The translations under genes and the position numbers were made by a program. Positions 61,526 through 64,000 of a DNA stretch of 64,000 nt are shown piece by piece (within the stretch, counting starts at the first letter, position 1; the number at the start of each line of letters is the position of its first letter). The notes beneath the pieces are model-generated. The model saw nothing but the letters and a program-made list of their open reading frames with translations, ran no database searches and had not been told where the DNA came from. Source of the DNA: Drosophila persimilis (Eukaryota > Arthropoda > Insecta > Diptera > Drosophilidae); contig NW_020825312.1 of NCBI RefSeq assembly GCF_003286085.1, positions 4,278,001-4,342,000 on the forward strand, in the 5' to 3' direction.

Positions 61526-62930
61526 CTGGTTGGCTGGCCGGCTGGCAACTCTGTGGCCAACCATTTGGACAAACCATCGAAGCATTTTTGGCTTTTGGCG
61601 TTTTCCTTTTTGCCTTTTGCCCCGTTCGCTTTGTTTTTCTCGGTCGCGCTAAAATTTAATGCCCACCCTTGCAGCCCCCCACACTGCCCCATGCTCTGCA
61701 CTGCTCTGCTCCCACCTGAAAGCACGTGGGGTGCGGTCAGCCGCCATGCCAGCCGCCGTCGCCGCCGTTCGGCTGTTTGGCTGTTTGGCCGTTTGCTGCA
61801 TGCACCTCGAGGCCGGCCGCCGCTGCGCGCATTTTCCGTCTGCGGTTTGCAGCTGGACGACCAGCCTTACATCTGGACCAACAGCAGCGCCTCCCCAGCC
61901 CCTCCCCAGCCCCAGCCCCAGCCCCTCCCCAGCTCTTCTACCCACAGCTTTAAGTTGGGGTCCCAGGTCCAGGTCCAGGTTTCAGGCCGGCCACATTTTT
62001 GTGCATTGGCCAGCCCCAAACGAAAAGTGGCCAAAATTATAATCTATGCACAAGGGGCGTGTAGCGTAGGCAATGGATATGCTTTCCAAACTACCAAAAA
62101 TTGTCCAAGACCAAGCCCAAGCCCAAGCCGAGGCCCAAGCTGCAGCTGGAGTCCACTCGGACTCGAGTGAAAGTTTCCAAATGAATAAGCCAGCCGCCTG
62201 GGATGTGACTAATTTGGTTAATGCCAAAAAGAGTGCCACAGCTCCAGAGTTCCGGAGTTCCAGAGGCGACTACTCTTCATCCGAGTTCAGTGCGCAATTT
62301 GCATTTCAAATCCGACCAAAAAACTAGGGAAAAAGTAAAAGCCAAAGGACTTTTGGTAGTTCAATAGACAGAACTCCATTCTCCTGGGACTCCCATCGCT
62401 GGCCAGGCACTCGGGCAGGGCATTCGTCTCCCAATTCAAGAAGCACCAAGCCGACCGCAAGATCTGTGAGGGGCGTTTCGCATTTTGCGTAATCTTTCTC
62501 AGCTACGAGGGATCCCGGTCCCATGCCCACAAAAAGGTTCAGCCAGATATTAATTATAGGCTTTGGGGGCAGCTCTGTCTTCACCTGTGCCGTGCGCGCC
62601 TGTGCGTGCCCCCGAGGGGCATGCCCATCCCGGGAGTGTTAAATACAACAGAGAAAACAAGCAAATGAATCAATTACTTGTGTGATTTGTTGTGCATCAA
62701 ATGTATCTGTGAATAGGCTCGGAATATTATTCATTTGATTCATTGCCCGACATTCAATTAATGTGATGGAAAAGTGATTAAGAACTCATAAACGAGAGAG
62801 AGAGAGAGGGGAATTGCGAAAATTGAATTGAATTCCGTATAAAAGAACACACACACACACATGGCCGATGTTTGGCGGCAGGCACTGTTCCACATTAAAA
62901 AGGAAGTTCCATATGCGGGTGGATGGAGAC

Positions 62931-62954
62931 CGGCGGCGGCGGCGGCGGCGGCGG
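62931..62954. repeat. (CGG)8
   Basis: Eight perfect triplets; reads as an Arg run on the other strand. Confidence 0.95.
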
Positions 62955-63561
62955 CTGGTCTGACGGATCTGTGTCGCCCCCAAAAGCCAACAATTGAAAT
63001 TTCAATTTAATGCGAAATTGAATTCAATTGAAGAGCATTGAAAGAGCAGAGGAATGAGAGCACGAGAAGAGGCCAGGCACGGGCTGTTACTATATGATAT
63101 ATGTACATAAGTGCCATAGACTATGTGCTAGATACAGTGCCATACATCACTATATAGCCTGGCAAAAAGAATTAAACTAAAAGATCTACATATCTCCCAC
63201 CCACATCTGAGGGCCTATTCCTGCGAAACGTACTGTACCGCCTCTTGTGCGTTGGCGGCACACTTTTGGTGGAGACTATGTCCATTAATTGAGCTTTAAT
63301 TGGCATTTGGCATGTACTACTCGAGCTCCTAGAAACGTATGGCATATGGCTCTCGAGAAGAAGGCAAATCAAAGTTCCCGCTACCGGACGACAGCTAAAA
63401 ACTTGAACAATGAGGAACCAGAGACAGGCGGAGCTCTGGCTGTCATATGCGCGATTCTGTTTCCTTATTTATGAGCAGATGACAGGGTCCGTTGTCCGCT
63501 GTCCGCTGTCCGCTGGCCCATCTAGTGATTCATCACGGGGCCTTGACTGGTACACTGGGAC

Positions 63562-63562
<1 letters not shown>

Positions 63563-63594
<32 letters not shown>
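63563..63594. repeat. (CTGT)8
   Basis: Eight perfect tetramers. Confidence 0.95.
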
Positions 63595-63595
<1 letters not shown>

Positions 63596-64000
63596 AACAT
63601 GCCTGGCGACGCTTCGCGGAGATTTGGCGGCGACTTCTGGTCGCTGGAGCACTACTACGTGCTGAAACTTGTGGCAGCCACATTAAAGCGAAAAACAACG
63701 GAGAAATGCGAGCCAACAAGCAGAAGAAGGGTTAATGAGACTTGGCCACAAACTGCTCTGTGTGACGCATGGGGCGTTATGGGTTTTTAGCTGAGAGAAA
63801 AGCGTACACCAAGACGAGAAGCGGACAATTTTACGACATAGTTTTCCACAGAGCTCTGAGAAGTCCAAGCGAAAAACTTAAGGACCGACCGACCGATCCG
63901 AGTCGACTCCAACTTCTCTGTGAATCAATCAAACAATAAGTCAGGCAGCCAGCGTGGGGTATACAGCCGTGCGGTGCACTTCATTAAAAATAAATAGTAA

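Larger units (their letters stand above)
59368..64000 (-). other. fng: fng 5'-proximal intron, at least 4.6 kb, open at the window edge
   Basis: Upstream of the exon ending at 59367 no sequence encoding the Fringe signal anchor, stem or the DDIFISVKTT-type start of the catalytic domain is found up to base 64000, so the preceding exon is outside. The stretch is rich in CAG, GGCA, CGG, CTGT, CATCG and TATCTG tandem repeats. Open frames of up to 299 codons (61271-62170, plus strand) are repeat-driven and not supported as genes. Confidence 0.85.

Noticed and set aside
61271..62170. 299-codon plus-strand frame in the fng 5'-proximal intron
   Set aside because: Built from translated CAG, GACAGC, GGCA and CCCCAG repeats (Q, R, QAGR and PQPQP runs) with no domain.
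1..64000. tRNA, rRNA, snRNA, CRISPR array or operon structures
   Set aside because: No tRNA B-box in a foldable context, no rRNA-like block and no spaced repeat array; the tandem repeats are contiguous microsatellites, and CRISPR is not expected in an animal genome.

Overview
The window is insect nuclear DNA, almost certainly Drosophila. Its only two convincing protein genes are the 3' half of fringe (fng, minus strand) and a single-exon gene on the opposite strand inside a fng intron. The very dense short tandem repeats (TG, CAG, GACA, GGCA, TATCTG and many others), the GT-AG introns with gtgagt/gtaagt donors and the near-identity of the fringe protein to the D. melanogaster one fit a Drosophila genome. 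My guess from repeat density is the obscura group; that is inference, not proof.

Right-hand quarter (47.2-64.0 kb): five fng coding exons run from 59367 down to the stop at 47842, giving 233 continuous codons of the Fringe glycosyltransferase domain, including the DDD metal-binding motif and the C-terminal end. The N-terminal signal-anchor and stem part (about 179 residues in D. melanogaster, from memory) is absent, so the gene continues past base 64000 through an intron of at least 4.6 kb. A probable 3' UTR lies at about 47.16-47.84 kb. The 8.3-kb intron between 49510 and 57806 hosts a 379-codon gene on the plus strand. It encodes a coiled-coil, cysteine-containing protein that resembles the DUF4795 family (vertebrate C16orf96/QRICH2). 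Its ATG is 115 bases from the fng splice acceptor, with a TATCGATA (DRE) motif between them, so its promoter must be very compact.

Left three quarters (1-46.7 kb): I find no convincing exon, tRNA or known RNA gene. The many open frames there are short, are dominated by translated microsatellites (THTHTH, VCVCVC, QQQQ, LLLL) and match no family I recognise. The stretch is best read as intergenic or intronic DNA downstream of fng, possibly cis-regulatory, with tandem repeats, several 12-bp-period minisatellites, a long AG tract, a 16-base G run, an AT-rich patch at 35 kb and a few perfect inverted repeats.

How the genes relate: Fringe is the Golgi beta-1,3-N-acetylglucosaminyltransferase that extends O-fucose on Notch EGF repeats. 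The nested gene has no evident link to Notch; it sits antisense in the intron and may be transcribed at a different time or in a different tissue. I did not find a clear new multi-gene system. The most interesting object is the nested gene with its compact promoter.
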